Shown piece after piece: positions 53,848 to 62,419 of a stretch of 64,000 nucleotides of DNA. The translations under genes and the position numbers were made by a program. The notes beneath the pieces were generated by a model, which was not told the DNA's origin, did no database searches, and saw only the letters and a list, made by a program, of their open reading frames with translations. How positions within the stretch are numbered: position 1 is the stretch's first letter; every line of letters begins with the position of its first letter. The stretch covers positions 2,418,001 to 2,482,000 of the forward strand of contig CP082962.1 in assembly GCA_021730285.1 (NCBI GenBank), in the 5' to 3' direction. The DNA is from Desulfovibrio sp. JY (lineage in GTDB: Bacteria; Desulfobacterota; Desulfovibrionia; Desulfovibrionales; Desulfovibrionaceae).

Positions 53848-54744
53848 TTATTCATCGAAGAAGAAGCCGTGGACGTTCTCGTGACGCTCCGTGATGTAGC
53901 GTTCCATCTCCTTGAAGAATAAGATGTTTACCAACCCTCGATAATACTCTTTGTTACTGCCCAGGAGATGATCAACGGTGAGGCCGAGATTCTTTTCGAT
54001 GTAATGGTCGAACTGCTCCTGATAAATGTAATCCCAATAGTTGCTTCCCCTGCTGGCGTCATGCTCCACCTGGCGTTTGGGGAAGTAGAGAACTTCCATG
54101 GGATTCCAGTCAACAAGCTCCGAGTTCCACCACATGACCTGCCCGTACTTAACATATTGTGCCCAGGAGCTTGAATCACAGCTCCAGATAGGCAACTTGT
54201 CCAACAGTTCTATTTCCGTGACACCGAACAGGTGGACCTTGATGTTATTTTCGTAGAACTTGTTGACAACGCGCTTCAGTTTCTTGAACGGCCGGCCACC
54301 TTCGCACTGGCCAATTGCGACCAAGTCATAGCCGAGGTCAATGAAGCGGTCCGGTTCATCATTGTCGAGGTTGTGGACAACGGGGACGGGATCAAGGTTC
54401 GCTTCTTCAAGTTCGATCTGGTTGAACATGTTGACGTCGTAACCGTGCAACGTGAAATCTTCATCCAGGTTGAAAATGAAATCGTAATACTTCGACGAGA
54501 ATTCGCTGAAGTTGGCATACCCGCGAAGGATATCCTTAGGTCGCTTTGCCCAGGAACTTTTATTTAAGGTATAAGCACCAGAATCAAGTATAAGACTACA
54601 GATGTTTTTACGATACAGCTCCTGAAACTCTTGGAAATGCTGCTCGATAGCATAGGAGAGCAGAACATTCAGTGGCCAGTCGGGGTACAGTGCGTGAAAC
54701 GCCAGGACTTGCTTGACCGTGGGGGAAGATATGTGGAGTAGCAT
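53848..54744 (-). CDS. TGT/DpdA-like TIM-barrel protein
   Basis: 298 residues. It has LILDSGAYTL (Asp54), resembling the DSGG/DSGAF segment of tRNA-guanine transglycosylases and phage DpdA-like proteins. Later come GQCEGGRPFKKLKRVV, KVHLFGVTEIELLDKL and IWSCDSSSWAQYVKYG, where Asp190 is at the nucleophile-like position. The zinc site of bacterial TGT is absent. Relatives insert 7-deazaguanine bases into DNA or RNA or act on other nucleic acids. No preQ0 genes are nearby, so it would rely on the host. AAGGAG precedes the ATG. The assignment rests on motif spacing only. Confidence 0.6.
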   Translation of the reverse strand: MLLHISSPTVKQVLAFHALYPDWPLNVLLSYAIEQHFQEFQELYRKNICSLILDSGAYTLNKSSWAKRPKDILRGYANFSEFSSKYYDFIFNLDEDFTLHGYDVNMFNQIELEEANLDPVPVVHNLDNDEPDRFIDLGYDLVAIGQCEGGRPFKKLKRVVNKFYENNIKVHLFGVTEIELLDKLPIWSCDSSSWAQYVKYGQVMWWNSELVDWNPMEVLYFPKRQVEHDASRGSNYWDYIYQEQFDHYIEKNLGLTVDHLLGSNKEYYRGLVNILFFKEMERYITERHENVHGFFFDE

Positions 54745-54806
54745 AATATTCTCCTTGAGTCAGCGCCCCCCAACCTTTCGGTCAAGGGGCGCATTGTTGT
54801 TACCGG

Positions 54807-55997
54807 TTATTCAGCAGCGGAAGCTGTCTCAGGCGTATCCGTCGCGGTGGGCGGGATCATGGAAGACCCGGTTTCGGACGGCGTATCCATGGTGGTCGAT
54901 TCAACCCTCTGATTGCTGGAGGACTTCAGTCGAGACTTCAGAGCTTCCAGATCCTGGATAAGGGCGTCGATACGGTCGACGTTGATGTCTCCCTTGATCG
55001 TGGGCTCCTTAAGGAGCTTGCTCACAGTGTCGCGGATTTCCTGAGCCTGCTCCATCAGGTTCTTGGGAGGAGTGGAAGCTCCGCCAGTGTGGGAAGCGTC
55101 GGGACGCTTGTTGAATTTAATGATATTTTCAAGGTACTTCGTGGGAGAGCCGCCGGATTCCTTAGCGACCTTCATCGCGTCGAAGTCCTTCTTGTTCAGT
55201 TCGAAGCCGCTTTCCATGAACTTGCGGACAAGCTCCTTGGGAAAGTTCGTGAACCCATGATGGCGCAGCTTAGCCATACCCATACCGACGCCGATTTCAA
55301 AACGCATCGCTTCGACGTCCTGGCAGTCATTCAGGTTCACTCCGAGCTTCTCGGTGAAATCACGGATGGGAGCAGTGGGGTTCAGCCCTTCCATCTGCTT
55401 CAGGATCGGGCTGAGAGCCGCCAACTTCTCGATCCCGAGCGGCAAGTAATCCAGAACATCTGCCATTCGAGCGATATCCATGTACTTCTGACAGGTACGC
55501 TTGCTCAACGTGCGCCGATCCAGGTTTTCCTTCATCCAAGTCGAAAAACCGCTTTTGAGGTTGGCGCTGTCGGTCAAGTACTGGACTCGCAGAAGTGCCC
55601 GACCGATCGTGTAAGCGCGGTTCCCGTTGTGAGCGTGGACCTTGTTCAAGGTGTCGACCAGTTCGCGGTTGTTTTCAACGATGAGGGTTTTGAGCTCATC
55701 GAGGTCCATCTTGTCGATCTTATCACGGGCGAGCTTGACCAACTGCTCTTCGACTTCCGGGGAGACAGAGGAAATCACCTCGCCCTGTTCGTTGTATTGG
55801 AGGTCACCCGGCAGGCCGACGCCGCCGGTCATGCCCATGAACATGTTAATGCGTTCATTACGGACCTCGTTGTTGAGGTCGTCAATCGAAAAGGGCGTGC
55901 TGTCGGTCGTTTTGAAGGGATTGACCGGACCACCGGGGAGACCAGGGCCACCGGTCCCTCCAGTATTACCTACAGATTGATGCGTGTTGGTTTCCAT
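54807..55997 (-). CDS. DUF3102-like protein with Gly/Pro-rich start
   Basis: 396 residues from the ATG at 55997 (CAGGAG upstream). The N-terminal GGTGGPGLPGGP is collagen-like. A central region (IGRALLRVQYLTDSANLKSG, then STWMKENLDRRTLSKRTCQKYMDIARM) matches the pattern of DUF3102 proteins of phages and plasmids: a helical domain with an HTH-like end. The C-terminus has a coiled coil and a Ser/Thr/Pro-rich tail. Lies 62 bp upstream of the TGT-like gene and probably shares its transcript. Possibly a DNA-binding partition- or copy-control protein. Confidence 0.6.
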   Translation of the reverse strand: METNTHQSVGNTGGTGGPGLPGGPVNPFKTTDSTPFSIDDLNNEVRNERINMFMGMTGGVGLPGDLQYNEQGEVISSVSPEVEEQLVKLARDKIDKMDLDELKTLIVENNRELVDTLNKVHAHNGNRAYTIGRALLRVQYLTDSANLKSGFSTWMKENLDRRTLSKRTCQKYMDIARMADVLDYLPLGIEKLAALSPILKQMEGLNPTAPIRDFTEKLGVNLNDCQDVEAMRFEIGVGMGMAKLRHHGFTNFPKELVRKFMESGFELNKKDFDAMKVAKESGGSPTKYLENIIKFNKRPDASHTGGASTPPKNLMEQAQEIRDTVSKLLKEPTIKGDINVDRIDALIQDLEALKSRLKSSSNQRVESTTMDTPSETGSSMIPPTATDTPETASAAE

Positions 55998-56434
55998 ACA
56001 ATGCTCCTGTGTATTTTGGACATCGGATTTGAGTCTAGAGGAGCCTAATTTTCTCGATGTCACGTTGCCGTTGTATCTGGCTTCCTCCGTTCGCATGCCA
56101 GACATATAGCGAGCATCATGCCAATGACTGGATGGAACGATAACATCCTAATATAGTTTATTTATTTTGTTAGAAAAGTCACCTTCTGCTTGGCAATTTT
56201 ATAAATGCAGGAATAATATATTGCGATTTTCGGAATATACTGCGAAAATTAACTCGGGAGTTGGCTTGGTATGGAATTGGGTTCGACTTGGAGGTTGACA
56301 ATCGGGTAATTCCCATCCCCGAAATTGGCAGTTGGCGATTTGTCAATCTTTGTTGCTTAATCTGCTTAAATTGAAGATTTTTTTGCAGAGTGTTTTTTCG
56401 TTATAATCTTTTTCATATTGACGGGGTTATCGTG
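55998..56434. other. Divergent intergenic region
   Basis: AT-rich promoter region between the DUF3102-like gene and the sigma-54 activator. I looked for -24/-12 elements: TGGCAATTTTATAAATGC at 56197 has GG and GC but the spacing is wrong. No clear operator found. Confidence 0.35.
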
Positions 56435-58189
56435 ATGAATAATAAAGAATGGTTCGTTCTCCCCGGTTTAATGGAAGTATTTACGTATTATCTTCAGATA
56501 GCAAAGGCATATTTAACAAATGATGACCCTGTAATGAACAGGCCGTTATTAATTATTGGTGATTCAGGAGTCGGGAAGGGGATGTTTATTGAAGCTGCAA
56601 AGCAAATTTTTTTGAATAAAAATCCATCGAAAGAAGTGATCAGATTAAATTGTGCTTCCTTTGAGAAGAACCTTATAGATTCTGAGCTGTTTGGGTATGT
56701 TAAGGGCGCGTTCACAGGGGCAGTAAATGATGAAAAAGGTATTGTTGAAGCAGCCAAGGGAGGTCTTCTAATACTAGATGGAATTGGAGAAATTCCGAAA
56801 GAGTTGCAGGCTAAGCTTTTGATTTTTATTGAAGAAAATGAGTATCGTAAAGTTGGTTCGAGCAAAATTAATCATTCTTTTGTTAAGATAATAGGTACAA
56901 CAAATAGACAGAAAAAAGATTTTAGGAATGACTTTTGGTATAGATTTTTTCCAGTATTTATCCCTCCTTTGTATGAAAGAAGACTGGATTTGATTTATTA
57001 TATATTGCTGAAATATAAATACATAGCTTCTAAGCTGACTCCGTTATTTGTAATGCGTTTACTTTCTCATAACTGGCCTGGGAATGTTAGGGAATTAGAA
57101 AGGGTGATTTCATTTATCAGGTTAAATTGCCTTCAGCATGAGGAGGCTGAACTCGGGGAATTCTCTTGGTGGTGCAGTCCAGAATTTCCTATGTCTGATG
57201 AAGATTCAGCTTTGGAGACTGAAAAGTTTATGTTTGATGAGGAAATAACCGTGGAACTTAATAATAGGATGATAACTTTCCCAGAAGATGAACGGCAAAC
57301 AGCTTTTGCCAATTCAATTCTTAATAATTTTGCTGCGCAATTGGAAAAGAGTGATTTTGATCTCTTGGGCTTCAATAAAAAAATTAGAGAATACGGATTG
57401 CAGTTTCCGTATTATTTTGATTCGGAAAAAGAAGCTTTGAAGCATGATAAGTGCATAGCTGTAAGTACTTATGCCAAAAAGCATCCGACTTTTCAGGTTG
57501 ATGATCAAGGAGAAAGAAAACAATTTAAAAGAACTATATTTTCGTGTAAGATGCCATTTTATAATCACAAAAAAGAAAAATTTGAAATGGGTTTTTGGGA
57601 TAATTATTATGAAAAACTGGCAGATGTGATTGAACTTGAAACAGATAGCATAGAAGATTTGGATGGTTTCTACGAAGTCGTTGATAATAGCCGTATTGAA
57701 AATATCGGTAACATGTTAAAATGTCTGTGTTTATTTTTTTTGAAAAACGAGAAAAATTCTGAGAATATATTTGGAAGTAAAAAAGTATATATAAATTCAA
57801 CGTATAGGAGAAATCGTTCTTTTGCCTCTCAGGCTGAAGTTGTTAAAAAATTTCTTTTTGACGCGCTTGATTTTGCGACGGAATCATCTGCTTATAGGCC
57901 ATCAGTCGAGGGTGATGATTATGCTGCGAATTGGAGATCGTATGTCGATGTCTTGACAAATTATGACGATAAAATGTTCGATGTTGAGCTGTTGCCTTCT
58001 GACTTCAAGCGCGTTGATGAAATAAATGAGGACTTTGTCATCAAGACAGAGCGGCAGCTTTTGGGCGAGTATTATACTTTTTTGAAGGATCAATTTAAAA
58101 CTGATAAAAAAGCAAGTGAAGCTGCTGGGCTTAATGAATCAACATTTAGATTTAGGATGAAAAAATATAGCCAAGTAAAAAATGACTGA
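56435..58189 (+). CDS. Stand-alone sigma-54 activator with long unknown middle
   Basis: 584 residues from the ATG at 56435. Residues of about 1-235 are an AAA+ domain of the enhancer-binding type: Walker A GDSGVGKG (42-49), GAFTGA (91-96, the loop that contacts sigma-54), Walker B GGLLILDGIGE, and HNWPGNVRELERVISF. There is no N-terminal sensor domain. Residues of about 250-540 match nothing I know. The C-terminal DKKASEAAGLNESTFRFRMKKY is a Fis-like helix-turn-helix. It is unusual as cargo of an integrative element and probably turns on host or element RpoN promoters. Ribosome site weak; start uncertain. Confidence 0.8.
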   Translation: MNNKEWFVLPGLMEVFTYYLQIAKAYLTNDDPVMNRPLLIIGDSGVGKGMFIEAAKQIFLNKNPSKEVIRLNCASFEKNLIDSELFGYVKGAFTGAVNDEKGIVEAAKGGLLILDGIGEIPKELQAKLLIFIEENEYRKVGSSKINHSFVKIIGTTNRQKKDFRNDFWYRFFPVFIPPLYERRLDLIYYILLKYKYIASKLTPLFVMRLLSHNWPGNVRELERVISFIRLNCLQHEEAELGEFSWWCSPEFPMSDEDSALETEKFMFDEEITVELNNRMITFPEDERQTAFANSILNNFAAQLEKSDFDLLGFNKKIREYGLQFPYYFDSEKEALKHDKCIAVSTYAKKHPTFQVDDQGERKQFKRTIFSCKMPFYNHKKEKFEMGFWDNYYEKLADVIELETDSIEDLDGFYEVVDNSRIENIGNMLKCLCLFFLKNEKNSENIFGSKKVYINSTYRRNRSFASQAEVVKKFLFDALDFATESSAYRPSVEGDDYAANWRSYVDVLTNYDDKMFDVELLPSDFKRVDEINEDFVIKTERQLLGEYYTFLKDQFKTDKKASEAAGLNESTFRFRMKKYSQVKND

Positions 58190-58515
58190 AATTGTGATAA
58201 AAAATCAACATTGCCAGTATGTTAATGGGAATAGTATACTGTTTTTGTGGATTTATTGTGTTATTTGCTCTTGATTAAAACTGTACTCCATCTCGTTCTT
58301 TTGTGATTTCTTACTTCCCACTTCAGCCCCAGTTTTCGACTGCGGGTGCTCAAAGTCCTGGGGTAAGACTTTTCCGTTTACCACTAACTGGCAAAAAATA
58401 GCTATTTTCTGGAAATTTTCCACCACTTATCTCAAAGCGCATCGTGGCGATTCCATCTGAAAATCGTATAGAATTGCTGCGTGACATGTCGAACCCCTCT
58501 GGACGCAATTTGCCG
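58190..58515. other. Intergenic, no gene seen
   Basis: CCCCAGTTTTCGACTGCGGG near 58328 and CCTGGGG at 58357 may fold into a transcription end for the activator gene. Otherwise nothing recognised. Confidence 0.35.
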
Positions 58516-58839
58516 TTATTCTTCGTCAAAATGGATTTTACTAAGTACCTCCTTCAGGCCCGGAGTCGTTTTCGGCAATTTCGATGTATCGATGGGACCA
58601 CGGGGAAGATCAGCCCCTATAATGTGCGCGTATGCATCACCAAAACCAGCGATATTAGCGTCTACTGTTTTTCTATAAATAGTAAAGCTGTCTGGGATGA
58701 ACTCCCCGTTGATATCATACGCCACATTTTCAATGACAATCTCCGCTCCAGAGATCGCTATTGCTTCGCGGATATTTTCGAGTTGCGAGTTCGGATAAAT
58801 CGCAAGGAAGAGTTCGCTACGGGCAGGCTTGTTTTTCAT
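58516..58839 (-). CDS. Hypothetical protein, 107 residues
   Basis: Mixed alpha/beta composition with SELFLAIYPNSQLENIREAI and SGAEIVIENVAYDINGEF. No signal peptide or membrane helix. ATG at 58839 or GTG at 58848; neither has a strong ribosome site. It follows a secreted-protein gene by about 30 bp on the same strand and probably ends that short operon. I recognise no family. Confidence 0.5.
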   Translation of the reverse strand: MKNKPARSELFLAIYPNSQLENIREAIAISGAEIVIENVAYDINGEFIPDSFTIYRKTVDANIAGFGDAYAHIIGADLPRGPIDTSKLPKTTPGLKEVLSKIHFDEE

Positions 58840-58867
58840 AGATTTCACTTCAGCGTTATTTTTGCCG

Positions 58868-59377
58868 TTAAAACTGGTCCTTCTTCGCTCCAGCTTTCTC
58901 TTTCAAGCACGTCTCGTACTCTCTCTCCGTTATCTTGTACGTATACGTAATCTCAGAAGCAGAAGAATCCACGTCAATAAAGAAAACCAATTTTACACGT
59001 TTCCAATTCCAAGTCCCTATATATTGCTCCAAAGAATCTTCTACAGAAGTACATTCTCCATACTTTTGCTTGAACATATTAAAAACTTGTCCAGGATTGC
59101 AGGAAGAAAAAGTCATATTTACTTTGTAAATTCTTCCGTTGAAGCCTTCGTAAGTTAAAGTGTCTAGTTTGCACTCACCGATGGTCATCTCGTCACCGGA
59201 TTTCTTGAAAACATCGATCTTCTCATCCCTTGAGTATTGCTTGGTCATTCCAGGAATCGCAGAGTAGTAGGTGTCCCATTCGATTCCACGAAAGTTCAAC
59301 GGTTCCGTGCTTCTTTGAGCAAAACAGGGTAACGGCAACACCAGTAGGATAAGCAAACAAACAACAACTCTGTTCAT
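58868..59377 (-). CDS. Secreted protein of unknown family
   Basis: 169 residues. Signal peptide MNRVVVCLLILLVLPLPCFA. The mature part has LNFRGIEWDTYYSAIPGM, a pattern (F.G..W.....I) I recall from small exported Desulfovibrio proteins, and paired Cys (ECKLDTLTY, SSCNPGQ, YGECTSVED). Periplasmic, probably with disulfides. The previous gene ends 1 bp before its start, so they are coupled. Confidence 0.65.
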   Translation of the reverse strand: MNRVVVCLLILLVLPLPCFAQRSTEPLNFRGIEWDTYYSAIPGMTKQYSRDEKIDVFKKSGDEMTIGECKLDTLTYEGFNGRIYKVNMTFSSCNPGQVFNMFKQKYGECTSVEDSLEQYIGTWNWKRVKLVFFIDVDSSASEITYTYKITEREYETCLKEKAGAKKDQF

Positions 59378-59378
59378 T

Positions 59379-59681
59379 TTAGTTCAGCCTCCGAACCAGA
59401 ATCTTCCTTCCAACACCGCTGACGAGTAAATAGTAGTGGCGTCTGTCCTTGATGATCGTGCATAAGGGACTGTTGAGGTCTTTGTCGTAGCTGAAAGCGC
59501 TTCCTAGAGTTTCAAAGACTTCGCCAGTCGCCATTTTGACAATCGTTCCTGTCTGTATCCCATCCTTTTCCTTGAACGTATTCAGGCATTGGCTGTACTT
59601 GATTTTGTCGTCAGTCAGTCCCGTGGCAGGGGAGAGGAGGGCAAGCGCGACAGCGACGGCACCGATCAACCTGGTTTTCAT
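59379..59681 (-). CDS. Small secreted protein
   Basis: 100 residues with signal peptide MKTRLIGAVAVALALLSPATG. The mature part is 78 residues, beta-rich, with two Cys (YSQCLNTF and SPLCTIIKD) that may form a disulfide. First gene of a three-gene minus-strand operon, divergent from the XRE regulator. No family recognised. Confidence 0.62.
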   Translation of the reverse strand: MKTRLIGAVAVALALLSPATGLTDDKIKYSQCLNTFKEKDGIQTGTIVKMATGEVFETLGSAFSYDKDLNSPLCTIIKDRRHYYLLVSGVGRKILVRRLN

Positions 59682-59749
59682 GGCAAACCTCGTGCTTTTC
59701 CTGGTTAAGATTGTTTTCGGCTAGAGCTATTAATAACTTTAGTTGCTAT

Positions 59750-59761
59750 AATTTGCAAATT
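59750..59761. promoter_or_regulatory. Palindrome AATTTGCAAATT in the XRE intergenic region
   Basis: A perfect 12-bp palindrome, next to a TATAAT-like box (59747-59752), in the 147 bp between the divergent secreted-protein and XRE genes. A candidate operator for the XRE repressor. Confidence 0.45.
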
Positions 59762-59828
59762 AACCAGCCGATCATTTGTTATGTAACCAGAATCATTGCC
59801 ATATCCTCTACGCTAGCGGAGGAATGGC

Positions 59829-60152
59829 ATGGACAGCGTACAAGACCTTTTCGGGAAGAAAATCAAATCGATACGTCGAGCCAGAGACATCACCCAGGAA
59901 AAACTGGCTGACCTGTCCGGTCTATCCCTCCAGTACATTGGAGAGATTGAACGGGGCCGGCGCAATCCGTCCCTGACCAGCATCGAGCAGCTGTCCAAGG
60001 CCCTGGACATCCCCATGGCGGAACTGTTCAGTTTGGAAGAGTTCCGGTTGGCACCGGATGAGCTCAAAGCGATCCTGATCCGGCAGATTGAATCAGCGGA
60101 TGATGATCGGTTGCGTACCTTTTTCAGCATGGCCCAGACCCTGTTCCGGTAG
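59829..60152 (+). CDS. XRE-family repressor-like protein
   Basis: 107 residues. Helix-turn-helix of the Cro/CI type: IKSIRRARDITQEKLADLSG, then LSLQYIGEIERGRRNPSLTS and LSKALDIPMAELF. The C-terminal 40 residues are helical, maybe for dimerisation. GGAGG precedes the ATG. Divergent from the small secreted-protein operon, with a palindrome between, and convergent with the DUF6573-like gene. Might control element maintenance or the neighbouring operon. Confidence 0.87.
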   Translation: MDSVQDLFGKKIKSIRRARDITQEKLADLSGLSLQYIGEIERGRRNPSLTSIEQLSKALDIPMAELFSLEEFRLAPDELKAILIRQIESADDDRLRTFFSMAQTLFR

Positions 60153-60157
60153 CGGGA

Positions 60158-60550
60158 TCAGTCATCCTCGGGCAGCATGATCGTCAGGACAGGTTCCGCA
60201 GTGTCACCGGGACCGATGTGGGCGATGACTTGGACGGTTTCTGTCCTGCCTGGTGCCATCAGGAACGCGACTTTGAAGTACGCTCGGTCGGTCCCTTTGC
60301 TGGTCCGGGCCGCGATCATCGCCAGTGTCAGGAGATCATGGAGCCGGCCAGTCGTGCTTTGCCCCTGAGATTTTAATTCTTCAGGAACAAAAGCGACATA
60401 GCCGTGGAAGAGATGATCGGTAATAGCGACAGGGACTTTGAAACCGTGGGCTTTGGCCTCGTCAGTGACGTCTATGAGAACACCGTCAACGATGGCCTGT
60501 GCCCTGGTGTAGCTGTAGATGAGGTTTTCAAAAACTTTGCCGTTACTCAT
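60158..60550 (-). CDS. DUF6573-like protein
   Basis: 130 residues from the ATG at 60550 (GGAGG upstream). FENLIYSYTRAQAIVDGVLI and DVTDEAKAHGFKVPVAIT match the opening of a protein family common on phages and plasmids (DUF6573 as I remember it), and DLLTLAMIAARTSKGTDRAYF its middle. Function unknown. Overlaps the upstream gene by 8 bases, so they form a pair. Confidence 0.68.
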   Translation of the reverse strand: MSNGKVFENLIYSYTRAQAIVDGVLIDVTDEAKAHGFKVPVAITDHLFHGYVAFVPEELKSQGQSTTGRLHDLLTLAMIAARTSKGTDRAYFKVAFLMAPGRTETVQVIAHIGPGDTAEPVLTIMLPEDD

Positions 60551-60764
60551 CTGAGCTACCTCCATTTCGCATGTCTAAAAGAGTATCGAGACGTTGACGG
60601 AAATTTTTACACAGTGTGATGCCGACTTCCGAGTATGAGCGCGTTAACTCCCCATAAAGTTCGACGGAAGTGGAATCCATAATCTGGAAGAGCTGCTCTA
60701 TAGGACGAAATGCGGTAATTATCTCGTCCTTCAATGTGAGTTTATCGGGCTGTTTCTGGTCCAT
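60543..60764 (-). CDS. Small helical protein
   Basis: 73 residues, all-helical, with no motif recognised. AAGGA precedes the ATG and the stop overlaps the DUF6573-like start, so both are translated from one transcript. Probably an accessory protein of the mobile element. Confidence 0.55.
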   Translation of the reverse strand: MDQKQPDKLTLKDEIITAFRPIEQLFQIMDSTSVELYGELTRSYSEVGITLCKNFRQRLDTLLDMRNGGSSDE

Positions 60765-60865
60765 GAGGTATCCTTTTGCTGTTTAGGACCAAGGATACCC
60801 TGCGACGGAAATGCGGTCACGGGAACTTGTGTGGTTTTGGAAACAGCCCTATGGAAAAAGGACAT

Positions 60866-61010
60866 TGGGCTGAGACTGCGATTTCCTGGGATTTTGGCCC
60901 AGGGGGAGTTCAATGGGGGGGGCTCTAGGAAAAAGTCCCAGGAGGGGCCCGGTAGAGAGCGGGAGAGGGGTGTCCGGGGGGAAAAGTCCTTCTGGGGGAG
61001 GAGGGTAGAT
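60866..61010 (+). repeat. R repeat, GC-rich half only (R2a)
   Basis: Matches the first 130 bp of R1: CTGCGATTTCCTG, TTTTGGCCCAGGGGGAGT, GTCCCAGGAGGGGCCCGGT, AGAGAGCGGGAGAGGGGTG. It ends in GGAGGAGGG, which serves as ribosome site of the next gene, so repeat and gene touch directly. Confidence 0.75.
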
Positions 61011-61011
61011 T

Positions 61012-61302
61012 TTGTTGGTATTAAAACGCAGTAAGGCGTTATTTATATTGAACGTTGTACTTATTCATGTGACACCGATAGTTTTTCTGTTGATGATACT
61101 GGTTACACCCAGAAGTCTAGTTGTGCCGACGCTTGTTTCTGGACTATTTTGGCTGGCGATGTTCCTCTTGCTCTTTTATACAGAACAAAACAGACACAGA
61201 ATATCACTGTGGTGTATAACATCATTGTTGAGCTCTTTGATACTGGCAAACCCAGGAATGCTTACAATGATAACGTGGACGATTAATGGTTTTGCTCCGT
61301 AG
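61012..61302 (+). CDS. Small membrane protein
   Basis: 96 residues starting with TTG; the GGAGGAGGG ribosome site lies 8-16 bases upstream and decides the start. Three hydrophobic segments (LFILNVVLIHVTPIVFLLMI, a middle one to LLLFYT, and SLLSSLILANPGMLTMITW). AT-rich. Its 5' end is directly joined to an R copy. No family recognised. Confidence 0.55.
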   Translation: MLVLKRSKALFILNVVLIHVTPIVFLLMILVTPRSLVVPTLVSGLFWLAMFLLLFYTEQNRHRISLWCITSLLSSLILANPGMLTMITWTINGFAP

Positions 61303-61339
61303 GATCCTTTGGTGGTAAATAGTAAAGCCCAAAAGATCT

Positions 61340-61560
61340 TCATGTGAGTACGCAAGAGGAAGGTCAAGGAAAAAGCCCAACACCAAATACCCTCTGGGGA
61401 GGGCTTCGGCTGTTTTCTCGAAGAAAGTATCGCTATTTTAGCTAGTTCAGGAGATGTAGGGTGCTGCATTTTCTGATTTTCAGCAGATTGTGCAGTGAAA
61501 TCGGTCTGTTTTGAGGTGATCAGCAATAAACTTTCTTTGCTGATCTATAAGCCAGGGGTA
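61340..61560 (+). repeat. R repeat, middle part (R2b)
   Basis: Matches 63220-63370 and 37670-37830: AAAGCCCAA, GGGGAGGGCTTCGGCT, GTATCGCTATTTTAGCTAGT, TTTTCAGCAGAT, CAGTGAAATCGGTCTG. Its palindrome is degenerate (TGTAGGGTGCTGCA, 61455-61468). It lacks the 3' half of R and precedes the membrane gene at 61642. Confidence 0.75.
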
Positions 61561-61641
61561 ATGACACTATTTTCGAGATATTCATTAGGTAAAACATATC
61601 GGTTTTGATGCCGAAATTGCGCAGGTATTGGAGTAGGATAA

Positions 61642-62304
61642 ATGAACAAAAAGAAAACAATATTTATTCTGAATCTGTTGTTATTGTACTTCTCTTCGTT
61701 TTTGATTTATTTTTGTTTCAATTTTTCTATTAAAATCGGACTTACCGTTAAATTGTCTGCTGTGATTGGAGTCACAATTTTGTGGGCTGTATTCGCTTAT
61801 ATGCTTCGATTTACTTCCCCTGTAAGATCGGTCAATCGGATGTTGGTTATTCCGTCTTCTATGATTCATGCTTTGTTTCTGACGATTATAATGTATTTGT
61901 ATCTTTTTAGTTCATCTCAGAGATTTCAGACAGTAATATTCACTTTGAGTGTTCCATTATATTTTCTGGGGCTTGCCGTGATGGTAGGGTTCGTTGTTGC
62001 CATGTTCTATTCGTCTTTCAAGCGAGGACAGGTCAAGAAAAATTGGATTATTGTACCAGCCGCCTTATGCTTTCTCCCGATCATTCAGTTCAATAATATA
62101 TTTGTGCTAGTAATGTTCCCTTTGTTCGCTTTGCTGGTCTTAGCTGTTATATTGCTAGTGTACTGCTATATTATGCTGGAGCCAATTGGAAGAGTGAATA
62201 TCCTGGTGAGGTCAATGGAAGCTTTTGTGGCGATTTCTTCGGCTTTTGCTGCATATATCGCTGCTTATTGGGTTATCCTAAGAAATATCTCGAGGGCACC
62301 GTGA
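61642..62304 (+). CDS. Polytopic membrane protein of unknown family
   Basis: 220 residues with seven hydrophobic segments and few charged residues, so almost wholly in the membrane. No motif recognised. GGAGTAGG precedes the ATG. Preceded by R2b and followed by a hairpin of the shared family at 62366. Confidence 0.65.
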   Translation: MNKKKTIFILNLLLLYFSSFLIYFCFNFSIKIGLTVKLSAVIGVTILWAVFAYMLRFTSPVRSVNRMLVIPSSMIHALFLTIIMYLYLFSSSQRFQTVIFTLSVPLYFLGLAVMVGFVVAMFYSSFKRGQVKKNWIIVPAALCFLPIIQFNNIFVLVMFPLFALLVLAVILLVYCYIMLEPIGRVNILVRSMEAFVAISSAFAAYIAAYWVILRNISRAP

Positions 62305-62365
62305 ATTGATCTGGATATTGCCAACTTTTTGAACAAGCTAGTTTTGCAGGGTATTGTGTGTATTG

Positions 62366-62404
62366 GCCACGTCATCCAGTGAATAGGAGTGCGTGGGTTT
62401 TTGG
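62366..62404 (+). terminator. Hairpin of the shared family, copy 4
   Basis: GGCCACGTCATCCAG and GTGCGTGGGTTTTT repeat the pattern of the hairpins at 15434 and 38564. CCACG pairs with CGTGG and a T-run follows, so it can end transcription. Confidence 0.5.
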
Positions 62405-62419
62405 AGATGGAGTGCTTAG

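Noticed and set aside
56197-56214. Possible sigma-54 promoter before the activator gene
   Set aside because: GG and GC elements are present but 13 instead of 10 bases apart.
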